64,000 nt of DNA, taken from positions 33,002,189 through 33,066,188 of the forward strand of contig NC_087068.1 of the NCBI RefSeq assembly GCF_963678635.1, in the 5' to 3' direction. The position numbers and the translations under genes are program-made. Source of the stretch: Symsagittifera roscoffensis (Eukaryota > Xenacoelomorpha > Acoela > Convolutidae). Shown piece by piece: positions 34,367-45,900 of the stretch. Position 1 is the stretch's first letter. Each line of letters starts with the position of its first letter. Below the pieces are notes generated by a model. It saw nothing but the letters and a program-made list of their open reading frames with translations. It was not told the DNA's origin and did no database searches.

Positions 34367-34776
34367 TGAGTTATGACTGGTGTGTATAACTCATAGAGTA
34401 ATTTCGGATAGGGTACACCGTCTGCTCGTCACGCTATCTTATTTTCGGCCGGATAGATTCGTGCAACTTCTTAGTCTAATACCGATCCTAATCTTACTCT
34501 TATACTATCTAGTCTCAGGTTGTTTAACTAGTCTCTGCTAGGCTCAATAGATCTAGGGTATACTGGTTTATTGCGGCTGCTGAAGTGCTCGGGAGAGTCC
34601 AACTAATTTCTAAGTTAAATTCAAATCTCTCTGGTGCTGAAATTACAAGTAACTTCAGCACTTACAAATAAGTGGGTTGTTAGTTAGATGGATCATGATT
34701 GGTTAATATTAAATACTTTACATTGGTAAAACATTTAATTTATCCAATCATAAAATATAGTTCAGATCAGGTTCCA
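34367..34776 (-). repeat. 3' LTR of copy 2
   Basis: 410 bp, in element orientation starting TGGAACCTGATCT and ending CATAACTCA. It matches the LTR at 52854-53263 base for base by eye. CAGT target duplication lies at 34363-34366. Confidence 0.95.
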
Positions 34777-36391
34777 CCCATCCGGGTTTTACAGAGTTTT
34801 TTAGAACAGTTCTTTTGTAGTTCAAGGATGGATGATGGACGTTGGTATTTGGCGAACATCATTTTTCTTTTGTTTCCTTTTTGTTAAGGAAGTTCCAGGG
34901 ATCTGGAATTGAGGACACAAGACGTTGTGTTCTTCTTGTGACAACGACTGAGTCTCTGCAACAGCATCAATTCTGGTTTCAGAATGGTTGGCTATGTCAG
35001 GTTTTTCTGTTCTTCGGAGAGAACTTCTTTTGTGTTTGATCTAGCTCGGGAATGGCGTGGAGATTGTGCGTGGAGGGGATGCCTGGTTACTCGGATCTGT
35101 ACGTATACTTGAACATCGAGGTGGTCATTGGTCTAGTTCAATGAAGTCCTTTTCTGCGAGGTCAAGTCGTACTCTAAATCCTTTGAGTTGTGATTGTGAG
35201 CGGCATATCGATTGTAGTTGGTCATTCTCTCTCGAGTGTAGTGGGGTCGTCTTGTCTTTTGATGTTCGTCCTTGGTGTTGTATTCTGATCTATATATTGC
35301 ATCATGTGATTTTACATTTTATAAAACTTTTATTAATTTAGTATTTTTTAATAATGATTTTTGTTAGTTGTTTTCACAAAAGCTTTTTGTTTTAGTTCGG
35401 TTATTTTGAAGAGTTACTCACCCTTGAGTAGCTCTTATTAAAAATAAAGGTGTGGTCACAAAGCGTGGATGTAGCACGGTGGGTTAGGCCGGCTATAGAG
35501 CATGCTCAGGACGTCCTTTCCTGGTGGGTTAGGCCAGGTGTGGGAGTATAATTTCATGCGGTTTTTGTGAGGGGTCCTGTTATGTGACAACGTTTTATGT
35601 TGGGTTTGTTGTGGTTTTTCTTATGTTTCGTTGGTTGTGTCCTTTTTTCAAAAATCAAATTGTTTGTGGTATGGGTTTGTCTTTTGACTTTTTTGTGTTT
35701 TATTATTTCTTTCTAAGACTTTGTAATAGTCTTCAAAAGAATAAATTATCCAGTTTTAAACTGGGTTAATCCGGTTTGGGTACCGTTGGTTTCCTTTTCT
35801 TAGTCATGCTGTTATTTTATGATTTGTGGTATTTAGTAAGCTGCGTTGGTTAGTTTTGTTTAGTATATGATTCCTTTCCAACCGGGTTAAAGGAAAGTTT
35901 GAAACATGTTATTATATGTTAGAGTTGTTGAGTGTGAAAACTTGAAACTGAAATTCATTATTTTAAACAATTCTTCGTGGGCGAGCTGTGCGAGTGTGGA
36001 TAGAATTTCTGTGCGAATGAATGAAAATATCCAAAGGTTAGTACTGCAATTGCATTTTATTAATTTACTGCATAGAATTTGGAAATTTACTGCTAGTTAT
36101 GGGGGAATTTTAAGATACAAATTTTCATCATAATTAGATTTACTGCTTTTGGGGGAAAATTTTATAAATTAATTTACTGCATTGATATTAAATTTAGAAA
36201 TTTATAAGTGTAAGAGATTAATAGAATTTTAAAATTGTTTGATGAAAATTGTGATTTTTATTGTTTCTTTTGTGGTTTTTGTAGGTGATTGTCGGATGAA
36301 AGCTAAAAATCTAATGAAAACATGAATAAAGAATGGTGAGTTTTTAATATTGTAATTAGTTAGTAATATTCATTTAATTCATACTTACCTG
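34777..36391 (-). promoter_or_regulatory. 3' region of copy 2
   Basis: Counterpart of 27658-29252. The splice donor AACAG|GTAAGTAT after the ORF F stop is conserved (36379-36391). A GC-richer part (about 34820-35290) reads on the plus strand as GGTCATTGGTCTAGTTCAATG and related text and has a 94-codon frame at 35057-35341, antisense to the element. The corresponding copy 1 frame shares most of its residues, but the neighbouring antisense frame is disrupted by indels here, which argues against strong coding constraint. Confidence 0.5.
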
Positions 36392-38185
36392 TTAGTCGTC
36401 GGGGAAAAAACCGTGGGGGAAGATGTCGTGAATTAGTTCTGAAGTTGTTAGTAGTTTAGCTAAGATGCGGATGATATTTTTAGTTTGAAGCAGTGGCCAA
36501 AGCAATTGAAGTGCCTTAATAGTGGTTAGTTCTTCAGTGCCTACTGCAAACTCATAAGGTGTGTTTTGGATTAAGTTATATAATTTGTGGTTAAATTTAG
36601 TATTGTGGATGAATTCTAAAATTGGGATTTCTATAGGTTGTAGGAACTCGTGCGGGATAAGGAAGGGTCGGGATTCTTCTGCGTTGAAGGTCTTGGTGAT
36701 GGGGCAGAAAATATACATTTGGGTTATGGGGTCATAGTTACGGAGAATACCATGGAGGTTAGTATCTTTAATACAATATGTGAAATTTAGGAAATACGGT
36801 GAAGTGTATTTTGAATTGATGAATTGAAAGCGATGGTGTGGTTGTCTAGAGGGTGTGTGGAGGTCAAAGTGATTTTGGATGAAACGATAGTAACTGTATG
36901 TATGTGTTTGTTTAGTTCGCAACATAATATCGTGTGAGCAGTGTAAATCTCTTTCGTGTGGTGCAAGGAAATGAAAGGTTAGTGAAAAGATTTGGAAGCG
37001 TTCTTTAAAACTTTCGTACGCTTGTGTGCTTGTTAGTGCTTCTGAAATAATGTGATCAAACTTTCGGTCGAAGATGTTTAGTGTAAATACATATGGTGTC
37101 TTGATGAAAAATTTCTCGGTGATTTGTGGGTTAGCGAAGCGATCGTCATCTAAGAATTGATCTTGGTTAGCTCTGATGATGTTGTGATCGTAGTATTCTA
37201 GTGTATATTCATTAGCTCTAGGTGCAGTGTGTATTTTTAGTGATTTTTTATATCCTACGTAAGTAAATTGTCTAGCGGTGAGTGGTGTAGTTAGTCGATA
37301 TAGCATATCTTTGTTTCGGTCTATATCGATGGAAGTGTTGGTTAAAGGTAAGCAAAGAGGGTTAGTGAAATGATAGTATGAGGTCCAAGAGAGAGTGGGC
37401 ATTAAAACGTATTCGTCTACAAAGTTGCGTGTTTCGTTAGCGTCATGAGGGGTGTTTAAGGTGTATTGTGGAAATGAGGGTAAAGTGATAGCTAAAAATT
37501 CTCTAGTGTTAGTATGTTGGGGGTGGTTGATGTATTCACGGGCTGTTCCTGGTTTTGCTGGGAAAGGATGGTTGGGGAACTTTCTTTTAAAAGTGCGGTA
37601 AGCTCTATTAGTGTTGAGTGAGGATTCAGTTGATGTGGATGATGGTGCTAATGATTCAGTATAATTTGAAGAGGGTGTAGGGGGATTGGATGAATTTGTA
37701 GTGGAGGAGATTTGGTTTATGGTCGGGGTGTTAAGGTGGTAGGGTTGTTGTTGGAGGGTAATAAAATTGTCTAGCTCTGGGGAGATTCGGGGGGTGTCTG
37801 GAGATGATTGGTCAGAATGGTATGAGGAGTAGGTTGGGGTAACTTGGGAAGCATAAGAGGGTGTAGGAGTGATGGGGTCAGGGTTATTTGACAATATGGG
37901 TTGAAAAGGAGGTTGAGAAAAATGAGAAGGGTTATGGAAATTATTGGATGGAGATGGTTCTGAGTCGGCAAATTCGTCGGGGGTTTCAATATTCGGGTTA
38001 TTTAGCTGTGAAATGGAGTATAAAACTGAAATTTGTGAGTTAGTGTCGGAATTCATGCCTGATGTTACATTGCTAGATGGAAAATCGGGTGGCGGAAAAG
38101 CAAAAAGTGGTATTATTGGGATTGAAGAGGTAAGGTTGGTTGGATGGGAATTTGATCGATGGAGTGATCCAAGTTGGCGGCTCAT
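36392..38185 (-). CDS. ORF F, 597-aa protein of unknown function, intact
   Basis: ATG at 38185 overlaps the env stop (ATGA), so it is probably translated from the env mRNA by termination-reinitiation or leaky scanning. Residues 1-190 are rich in Ser, Pro, Thr and Asn (no hydrophobic leader). From about 195 (AYRTFKRKFPNHPFPAKPG) the protein looks folded, with many aromatics and strand-like blocks (WTSYYHFTNPLCL, EYTLEYYDHNIIR, IFSLTFHFLAPHERDLHCS, PYFLNFTYCIKD), ending PHGFFPDD. Few Cys, no transmembrane segment, no motif I know. It is highly similar to copy 1, which has one nonsense codon near its end. A second structural, matrix-like or regulatory protein is possible; this is open. Confidence 0.75.
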   Translation of the reverse strand: MSRQLGSLHRSNSHPTNLTSSIPIIPLFAFPPPDFPSSNVTSGMNSDTNSQISVLYSISQLNNPNIETPDEFADSEPSPSNNFHNPSHFSQPPFQPILSNNPDPITPTPSYASQVTPTYSSYHSDQSSPDTPRISPELDNFITLQQQPYHLNTPTINQISSTTNSSNPPTPSSNYTESLAPSSTSTESSLNTNRAYRTFKRKFPNHPFPAKPGTAREYINHPQHTNTREFLAITLPSFPQYTLNTPHDANETRNFVDEYVLMPTLSWTSYYHFTNPLCLPLTNTSIDIDRNKDMLYRLTTPLTARQFTYVGYKKSLKIHTAPRANEYTLEYYDHNIIRANQDQFLDDDRFANPQITEKFFIKTPYVFTLNIFDRKFDHIISEALTSTQAYESFKERFQIFSLTFHFLAPHERDLHCSHDIMLRTKQTHTYSYYRFIQNHFDLHTPSRQPHHRFQFINSKYTSPYFLNFTYCIKDTNLHGILRNYDPITQMYIFCPITKTFNAEESRPFLIPHEFLQPIEIPILEFIHNTKFNHKLYNLIQNTPYEFAVGTEELTTIKALQLLWPLLQTKNIIRILAKLLTTSELIHDIFPHGFFPDD

Positions 38186-40800
38186 CGTGGGCTAAAAAAA
38201 TTATTATTTTGAGATTGAAAAGCGGTGGTATGCGGTTGTTCAATAATTTGTTCATAAGTATTATCATCTTGGGATTGATGTGTCATTATATGTTGGACGG
38301 GACTTTGTGATGTGGTGAGTCTAAAATTTGGATTATGTGTGATTGCTAAATTTCTAAAATTTCGCGGGGCTAGGGATAGTGGATGGTTATTTGGTAGGGG
38401 TGGTAATTGTGGTGCCGTTGGCTGTGTGTCGACATTGTTATGTTCTTCGTCGTATGTATTTTGTCGTGTTGTTATTTTTGTGTTATATTCTTTTATTTGT
38501 GCGTCTAAAAGAATTTTATTTATAGATGTGGAAAAAATTCCAAAAAATCCTGCAAAGAGTATGCGTGCTACGCTTGCTTGTCTGTTTACTTGTGTGTGTA
38601 TAGCACATGTATTGTAGATTCCTTTTAAGAGTGAGAAAAGAAATCCAATAAAGTTAAACATTGCGTATAAAATAGTCAATTTTTCTAAGATGTAGTAGGG
38701 CCATCCTAGAAAATCTAGGATCTCATTTTTGAGTGTAACAAAGCTAAAAATGTTAATTGGTGATATATCTTGGGGACGGTATTTTTCGCCGTTTAGATAT
38801 ATATAATCTTTAATGTCTTTAAAATATCCGCTATAGTCTTGCGTGTAGATATCGGCAAATCCTGCGGTTTCTGCAAGTTTGCGTAAATTTTGGTCTATTG
38901 ATTGTCTTTGTATAGTGTCCATTTGTGTTAATAATTCTTGGAATTGTTGTGTTCTAATGTGATGTTGAATATCTGATTTTGAATAGATTCCTATTGATTG
39001 TAAGTCTATATTTGGGTTTCGAGCAATAGCGCGAATGCTTTCTGGTGAAAATTTTTTGAGTGATTGCATTAATGTGGGATATGGAGTGAGAAGATAATAT
39101 TTATTTTCATCAGGGTTTAGTTGTACTACATTGTGGCTATTTTCTGATCCACATGGGACTGCGGTATCCCAGAAATAGGTTCTTCGTGAAAGTGTATCCA
39201 CGAAATGTACTTTATTCTTATAAAAGATAGGGATTCTTTTATAACATCGTTTATCTTCAAAAACGTATAGTGGTGATACTTTTTTAGTACAAGTATAAAA
39301 CCATAAAATGTTTCCTTCGTAGTCTAAAAAATTTGATCTATTTCCTGATAATAAGTATCCTGCGTAGGGTATTTTTAATACTGCTAGTGCAAGTGATTGT
39401 AATATTTGTGTTCGTTCTAATTCGCATAGTTGATGTAGTGTTTCTAATTCGGAGAGTGACATTTCTTGAAAAATTCGGCTAATTGTATAATCTAGTTTCA
39501 TATCTAAATGAATATCATAGTGGATATTACCGAAATATGTAGTGTTCATTAGTGATAATTCTTGTAAGCGTGTGCTTCTGGTGTCATAAGGTTTTAGATG
39601 TCCACCAGGTTGTCCGTTGCTTTTTTGAAAATTAACTGGTATATAGGATGTTCCTTCGTTTGGAGGATGACCTGTGGCGTATGGGTCGATTTTTACTTTA
39701 CCAGTGGTCATGTCAAATCCTTTTTCATATTCAACTAATATTTCAGAGTATTGTGTTCTGTGAAGTGGATTTCTGTATTTACATGCAAGTTCTGTTTCTT
39801 GATATATTTGAAAACGTGTCAATTTATTTTCTATATTGTCTATGTTTCTAAAATCGGAACTTAGTTTGCGTGATGGATGGACTTGTTCATATGGAATTGA
39901 TTGTATGAAATATTTTTCGTGAAATTTTATCATACGAGCGTGTATTTTTGCTACTTGAAATGTTGTACATGTGTCTTCGGGGAACCAAACAATTGTTGCT
40001 TGTGTTCTCGTTGTAGGGTCGCAATATCCTTGATCATTTTTACAAGGTAATCGGATTCCTTGATAGATCATTGTATTATCAGATAAATCTCGTGTGAGTT
40101 GTATTTTTTCGAGTTGTATTTTCCAATCGAAAAACATTATTTCTTGGTATCCTTTATTTTTCGTGTCTGCTTTGCAGTTTGATGGGTTATTTATACCAAT
40201 GTGTGGTATCCAATGTTTATCGTGTAGGTCATAGGTTAATCGTCCGTGTGCGCCGTTATACGGGTATTTTTCGTCTAGTCTTATATGTCCTTGGTGTCTT
40301 TCAAGTTGTGATTGATGTACAGAGTCTGAAAAAACTTGAAAATTAACTAATTTTCTTTGGGAATTTTTATTTTTTGTGATGTTTAGTCTAAGTAATTCAT
40401 TTTTACAATCGTCGGGATTGAGATGTAAAAGGCGTTCTATATTACTTTGATAGAATGATTCATGGTCAAGTCGGTTTTTGTTGCCGTTGGAGACTTGTGA
40501 ACAATGTACTTTCTTTTCGGAAAATGTCGCTGTGAATTTATAACCTGTAACTGTTGTTGCTCGGGCTTTTGAATAGAGTGTTGCTATTATATCTGTGGTT
40601 TCTATAGCTTGTGGTTCTGTTTCACATTGTGATACCTGATTGATTGCATATTTATGTAGTGTTTTTTGTTCATTTTCTTCGCAATCGTAATGTGTTACTA
40701 ATAAATCTTGTGGTCCTGTACGAGGGGAAGGGTTTATGTTTTGATTTGAGGTTATTAGAAAAAGGGTTTGGAGAAAAATTAATAATTTTAGAATATACAT
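38182..40800 (-). CDS. env: Envelope-like glycoprotein, 872 aa, intact
   Basis: ATG at 40800. Residues 1-18 (MYILKLLIFLQTLFLITS) form a signal peptide. A long ectodomain follows with paired cysteines (THYDCEENEQ, SQCETEPQ, KVHCSQVS, NCKADTKN, ELACKYRN) and sequons (NITK, NTTY, NRSN). A hydrophobic segment (LALAVLKIPYAGYLLSG) precedes the anchor region at about 702-728 (YILEKLTILYAMFNFIGFLF), and a second hydrophobic stretch lies at about 746-763. The ~110-aa tail carries PTAP (residues about 794-797, nt 38410-38421), the known late-domain motif that recruits TSG101. It is larger than errantivirus Env and I cannot assign its fusion-protein class; the repeated short Cys spacing recalls RNA-virus glycoproteins captured by LTR elements, which is a guess. 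It would act on the cell or particle surface. Confidence 0.8.
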   Translation of the reverse strand: MYILKLLIFLQTLFLITSNQNINPSPRTGPQDLLVTHYDCEENEQKTLHKYAINQVSQCETEPQAIETTDIIATLYSKARATTVTGYKFTATFSEKKVHCSQVSNGNKNRLDHESFYQSNIERLLHLNPDDCKNELLRLNITKNKNSQRKLVNFQVFSDSVHQSQLERHQGHIRLDEKYPYNGAHGRLTYDLHDKHWIPHIGINNPSNCKADTKNKGYQEIMFFDWKIQLEKIQLTRDLSDNTMIYQGIRLPCKNDQGYCDPTTRTQATIVWFPEDTCTTFQVAKIHARMIKFHEKYFIQSIPYEQVHPSRKLSSDFRNIDNIENKLTRFQIYQETELACKYRNPLHRTQYSEILVEYEKGFDMTTGKVKIDPYATGHPPNEGTSYIPVNFQKSNGQPGGHLKPYDTRSTRLQELSLMNTTYFGNIHYDIHLDMKLDYTISRIFQEMSLSELETLHQLCELERTQILQSLALAVLKIPYAGYLLSGNRSNFLDYEGNILWFYTCTKKVSPLYVFEDKRCYKRIPIFYKNKVHFVDTLSRRTYFWDTAVPCGSENSHNVVQLNPDENKYYLLTPYPTLMQSLKKFSPESIRAIARNPNIDLQSIGIYSKSDIQHHIRTQQFQELLTQMDTIQRQSIDQNLRKLAETAGFADIYTQDYSGYFKDIKDYIYLNGEKYRPQDISPINIFSFVTLKNEILDFLGWPYYILEKLTILYAMFNFIGFLFSLLKGIYNTCAIHTQVNRQASVARILFAGFFGIFSTSINKILLDAQIKEYNTKITTRQNTYDEEHNNVDTQPTAPQLPPLPNNHPLSLAPRNFRNLAITHNPNFRLTTSQSPVQHIMTHQSQDDNTYEQIIEQPHTTAFQSQNNNFFSPR

Positions 40801-41924
40801 GTGTATGATAATCCTGAGTATGGATTATAAAATGTAATGTAACCAATTGTGTTTTTGGTATATCTGTCGTATTTGTATATTACTTCAGTAGTTATAAACG
40901 GTGGTGGTAGTGATTGAGCTGTTATGTTAGGTGGATTTAATGGGTAGGGATGTTGGGTAATATTATTTAACTTAACTGTGATTTCAAACTTTAATTGTAA
41001 ACTGTTTTGTTGGAGTATTTGAATATTGTGATCACGGATATCGTTGTGAATATCTTGGCGATATTGTAATCTATTAAGTGCCCAGTTATGAAGGCGGTTA
41101 CTTTCTTGATGTTGTCCAAATAATGGTGGAGGTGCTGTGAATGTGTTCCAATCTAATCTTAAAGGAATATTTATTGATGATTGTTCTCGATATCTGGCGT
41201 CGAGATTATTTGGAAAATTTAAGTTAAAGGGTAGTGGTGAAAATTGGCTTATTGATGGTGTTGATGGTAGTGATAATGTTTCTGGTAGTGATGAGGATGT
41301 TGTTGTATCCGTAGAAATATTTATGGGGTCATTGACTAAATTTGGTTCACCTTGTGTGAATGAATTTGTAGTCCAATATGGCAGTCGTGATGTTAGGTTT
41401 GGGGGGTTAAAAGGATTTTCACGTATCTGTTCAGATGTTGGTGTTGAACCTAAGTAGTCTGAAGGTAGACTTGAAGTGCTTCGTTGTGAAAAAAGTGTAG
41501 GAGTTTCTGGTGTGATACCAGTGGTGTTTTCTGGAGTGGTTTGTGTTGGGGATTGAGGTATATCAAAATGAACTCGGGGAGTTTGAAAATTTCTATTTCG
41601 TCGAGGATGTATAATTTGTCTATTTATTTCTGTTGTGTTTTGGTTTTGACTAAGGTTTCGTATTCTACTTAGTTCTTGTGGTAGTGTTGGGTAAAGATTA
41701 TATGTTGGTTCACTTAGGGATGCTTGTCGTTGAACTGGTTCTAGTGGTTCAGATAAACGAGCGTGCCGTTCTTCAAAAGTGTATGGATTGTCTTGAAAAG
41801 AAATTCGTGTAGATGTTGGAGGATTTTGAGTAGTTGAAGGTGGTGTTTGGTTATCTTGGGATGATGTCGGTGAAGACTGATTCTGTGACTGTTGGGTAGC
41901 AATTTTTGATGGATTTTTGAATTG
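40788..41924 (-). CDS. Methionine-free ORF upstream of env, copy 2
   Basis: Open for 378 codons from just after a TAA (41925-41927) to a TAA ending at 40788, inside the env start region. As in copy 1 I find no Met codon. The disordered S/T/P/Q-rich N-terminal part tolerates small in-frame indels between copies. The C-terminal part (HNWALNRLQYRQDIH, LKFEITVKLNNITQHPYPLN) is almost invariant. The short stretch just before the frame differs between copies by an indel, which argues that the real coding start is inside, reached by splicing. Confidence 0.6.
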   Translation of the reverse strand, partial: QFKNPSKIATQQSQNQSSPTSSQDNQTPPSTTQNPPTSTRISFQDNPYTFEERHARLSEPLEPVQRQASLSEPTYNLYPTLPQELSRIRNLSQNQNTTEINRQIIHPRRNRNFQTPRVHFDIPQSPTQTTPENTTGITPETPTLFSQRSTSSLPSDYLGSTPTSEQIRENPFNPPNLTSRLPYWTTNSFTQGEPNLVNDPINISTDTTTSSSLPETLSLPSTPSISQFSPLPFNLNFPNNLDARYREQSSINIPLRLDWNTFTAPPPLFGQHQESNRLHNWALNRLQYRQDIHNDIRDHNIQILQQNSLQLKFEITVKLNNITQHPYPLNPPNITAQSLPPPFITTEVIYKYDRYTKNTIGYITFYNPYSGLSYTCIF

Positions 41925-41929
41925 TTACT

Positions 41930-42118
41930 TTAGTGAGAAGGTTTATGTTTATTATAATATTCTTCTAAAAAAAGAATTAGAAAAATTGTTGCTAGGGCAA
42001 ATGTGATGATTGCTTTCTTTATACATTTACATATTGTCAAAATGAGGGATGATAGAAATGTTATGAAAATTACAAACAATAAAAAAATATCAGTTCTACT
42101 GAAAATTGTTCGTATCAT
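41930..42118 (-). CDS. Small hydrophobic ORF (TM2), copy 2
   Basis: 62 aa with two predicted membrane segments, nearly identical to 21930-22118, ending KHKPSH. The start ATG is in the same context (ATGATACG). Strong conservation while neighbouring TM1 is broken suggests either real function or simply recent common ancestry. Confidence 0.55.
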   Translation of the reverse strand: MIRTIFSRTDIFLLFVIFITFLSSLILTICKCIKKAIITFALATIFLILFLEEYYNKHKPSH

Positions 42119-42204
42119 TTAGACAAGTTGTTAAAATCGTACCTGTGGATATATTCAAGGGTTTTGGAAAGTTGGAGGAATAGTTCAATTATTGTGTAGA
42201 AAAT

Positions 42205-42345
42205 TTAAAAAATGTTACAAAAAATTATTATGATTATTAGAAAAGATTCAATGATATCAAAAAGAAATATTATAAAGACTTGAAGTATTGAAAAAAAATG
42301 TTTAAAATTGATAAATATTTGAGCGACTGTTTGAGAGAAAAGCAT
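42205..42345 (-). pseudogene. Small hydrophobic ORF (TM1), nonsense in copy 2
   Basis: ATG at 42345; open for 46 codons to TAA at 42207-42205, where copy 1 has Phe. The remaining homologous sequence continues to the TM2 start. The residues are hydrophobic as in copy 1 (FIIFLFDIIESFLIIIIIF). Confidence 0.5.
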
Positions 42346-42945
42346 TTAAGAAATGATCTCTTTGTCGAATATTTTTTGCTGTTTGAGGCGATTTTCTAGT
42401 GTGGTCGAATTATTTGTTGGTTTTTTGACAAGTGGGTTGAGTTTTGTAAAAAATTGTTGGGGGCAATTTTCATGGTGACTGGGAGGTCGTCTTTTTCTTT
42501 ATTTTTGTTTGTCAAATGATCCGGGGTATGGTGAGATTTTTATACTTTAGGCTAATTAAAATCTTCATTTTGTGACTTTAGGCTAAGTTATTAAATTTGT
42601 TTTGGGGGTATTCGTGGTCTGAGTTGGGGAAATATTGTTGATCTTTGGGTTATTAGATAAGGGAGGGGTACGGTATTATGGTGATATTTATTTTAGCTGT
42701 CAAGTTGGAGTGGTTTGCTTATTTTTGACCTGGAGGTTGTAAAGTTATAGTTAGAGATGTGCCTGGAGTTCTAGATTATTCGTCTAATTGATCTTAGTTT
42801 GAGTTAGAGAAGGTGGCGGATTGGATGAATCCTATTGGTCTATTTTGAACTAGAATTATTGCGTACTTGTGAGCATGTTATTTTGAAAAATGGAAATGAA
42901 AAATGTTACGGAGGTTTCAAGATTGTGAAGTATAAAATTTTAAAA
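42346..42945 (-). other. Non-coding interval between pol and TM1 (copy 2)
   Basis: Counterpart of 21134-21702. It keeps the GACCTGGAGGTTGTAAAG, TTTGACAAGTGGG and TCAAATGATC blocks (plus-strand reading). No frame of note. Confidence 0.4.
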
Positions 42946-45900
42946 TTACTTTTTAAATTCTACTTTCTTTAATATTTTAGATTGGGGGATGAACATTTTG
43001 TAGTTTTTACGTGGTTGATTTCGTAGTCTTGTTGTCTTTCTATGTTCTGATTTGTCTATTTCTTCTTGGGGTATTATTTGTTCTGTCATTTTTCTATTTT
43101 TTCTTCGTTTTGGAGATTCTTTATGGTTTTGTGTATTGTTTTTTATGGCGGTTGGTTTTGTGTTTTGATTTTCGGTGGGGTTATCATTTTGTTCTGTGTT
43201 TTTCAGATGTGGTTCATTTTGAATGATTTTTAATCCTGTGAAAGAATATAATTGGGTTAATTCGCGGAGTGCGTATTCTTTTGGGTAGTAAGGTAATAGG
43301 TTGTTTCGGTGCTGAACGATTTCTTTTTTATTGGAGTCGGTAATTTTATATGTGACATCAGTGGGTTTTGCAATTATTTGGTATGGTCCTTTTCGGAGGG
43401 GTTGTAATTTTTTAGAAATTCCTTTTTGAGTATTAAAATTAGGTATTAAAACAAATGTTCCAATTTTTAAATCGGAAGCTGGTGTAAAACGTGAATTGAT
43501 TTGTTCATTTATGTTTTGTCTTTGTAATAACTTTTTCGTTATTTTTTGGTAAATTTCATTGTGTTTCTTATCTCTATTTAAAATCCATTCGGTGTGTGTA
43601 CCGGAGGCTAATTTAAGAATTTGTGGGTGATGAAAATGATCTTCATCGTGCGTATGTAATGGGAGGTTATAACAAATTGAGTCTTTATTTGGTTGACAAT
43701 AACCTTGTGCGTTTTTATGTGAATTTGCTGTAAACATTATTGGTTTGCGTGGCTTTTGGTTAAAAACCATTTCGTATGGTGACATTCCTAAAGTTGTCGT
43801 GATTTGTGAATTATATGCTAAGGGAAATAATTTTACATCTGCTGACCATTCGGTATATTTTGTATCATTTCCGTTGATGATACATCTAAGATATTCTTGT
43901 AGTGAACGGTTCATACCTTCGACTAAGCCGTTTGTCCAAGGTGCATGAGATGTACGTGGTTTGTGTTTAATGTTGTATAAATGACATAGTGTTATTATTT
44001 CATTATTTATGAATTCTGTACCATTGTCTGTGACTAAAATTTCTGGTAGTCCGAATTTTGCTATCCAGTGTTCATAAAGTGTTGTATATGCGTAATAAGC
44101 ATTACAATGTGGTACTGGGTTAAGTGCTACATAGTGTGTAAATGCGTCAACAATTACCATAATGTAGGAGTTTCCTTCTGATGAGGGTGAAATTGGGCCT
44201 TTAGTATCAAATGAGATACGGTGATTAAAGTACAGACTTTGTCCTTTAAAATCTTGTTTTTGTGCTATTTGTTTTTGATTTGGGTAAGGTTTATTTAGTT
44301 GACATACTATACAATCATTGCATAGTACTTTTATCCAAATTGGTGCATTTGGGAAGTAAAAATTTTGTATAAAATTTGAATATGTTTTCTCTGATCCAGA
44401 GTGTCCTTTAATATTTTGTGTATGTGAAATATTAAAAGCTATAAGAATCATACTTATAGGGAGACATGGAACTGTAGATTCATTCAGGGTATACTCTAAA
44501 AGGTCTGTATTTTCGTTAATTGTTGTGTTGTTAAATTTGCGAAAGTATCGGAGGAGTGTTTTGTTTCCTAGAATGGTTGAATCTACTTTGATAGGTTTAG
44601 TTTTATATTTGTGCCATGATTTTAGTTGTCGAATTATCGGGTCAAGGTTTTGATATTGTTTCAGTGTTGAAATTGTAATCGTATCTGTTGGGGGGAGAAA
44701 AATGTTTTCAACTTCGAATTTAGATAAGGGTATTGTATCAAGTGGGTCGTGAAGGTCAAAAACTTGATTTATTGTGTATTTTGAATCATTTGTTTGTGGT
44801 CCTGATAAATTTATTTTATCAGTTAAATCTTCTTTTTCAATTAGTGGAAAATGGTCTTTTTTAGGTAGGTGTTGTTTTGTTCGTTTTTGTTGGGTGTTAT
44901 TTTTTATCCATTGAGAATATGGGATTGGTTTGAAAGTTGATGTTCCAAGTAGATCAACTTCATAATGATTATTTTGACAATCTAAATAAAGTGGGAAATG
45001 TTGTAAATTATTTATTTGTGATTGTTCAATATCAGTTTTTACTGCATATTTGCATTATAATCGAGGTGATGTTTCGTTTTCTGCAAGGTAGAATTTTATG
45101 TTTTTGGGTATTTCAACTGTTGTTTTTCGTGTAAGTAATTCAGGTGGTGTATTTCGACTTAAGGTGTCTGGTAATGCAAGATTTTTTCCTGCAGTCCAAA
45201 CTATATGTAAGTTTGGGAATTTCATTAGAATTAATTGAAATCTGTAAACTCGGTGGTTTGGGTTAGATTTCTGTGTGAAAAGAAAAATGATTGGTTTGTG
45301 GTCTGTGAATAAAACTGTTGGATGCTTTGATCCAAGTATCAGAAATTCATATTCTGTCAGTGTATATATTATGGCTGTACATTCTCTCATTAGAGTTGAG
45401 AGTCGTAGCTCTGCTTGAGTGAATAATCGGGAGTTTGCTGATATAAGGTTCATTTTATTTGTACCATTATGTGATTGTAATAATGCTGCGCCGATGCCAA
45501 AGTTCGAAGCATCGCACATTGCATAAAATGGTTGATCAGGGTCTGGAATTGTGTTTGAAATTTGTTCAGTTAAAAGTTTCTTTATTTCTTCGAATCGTGT
45601 TTGATGTTCTGTATTCCATTCAAAGTTGTTTTGTTGTCTAAGGATGTTATAAAATGGTCGTAGATATAATTGCATTTTATAAACATATTTACTTAAAAAG
45701 TTTAACATTCCAAGGAACTCTTGGATTTTCTTTTTATTTGTTGGTGGTTGAAGTTTTTGAATAGCGTCAATGCGTGATTTCAGTGGAGTGATTGTTTTTC
45801 TTTCTATGTTATGTCCTAAGAATTTAACTCTTGTCAAAAAGAAGTGTGATTTAGGGCGGCCTTCAGATTTTCGTTCTGAAGTATTTGGTGATATTTTTCT

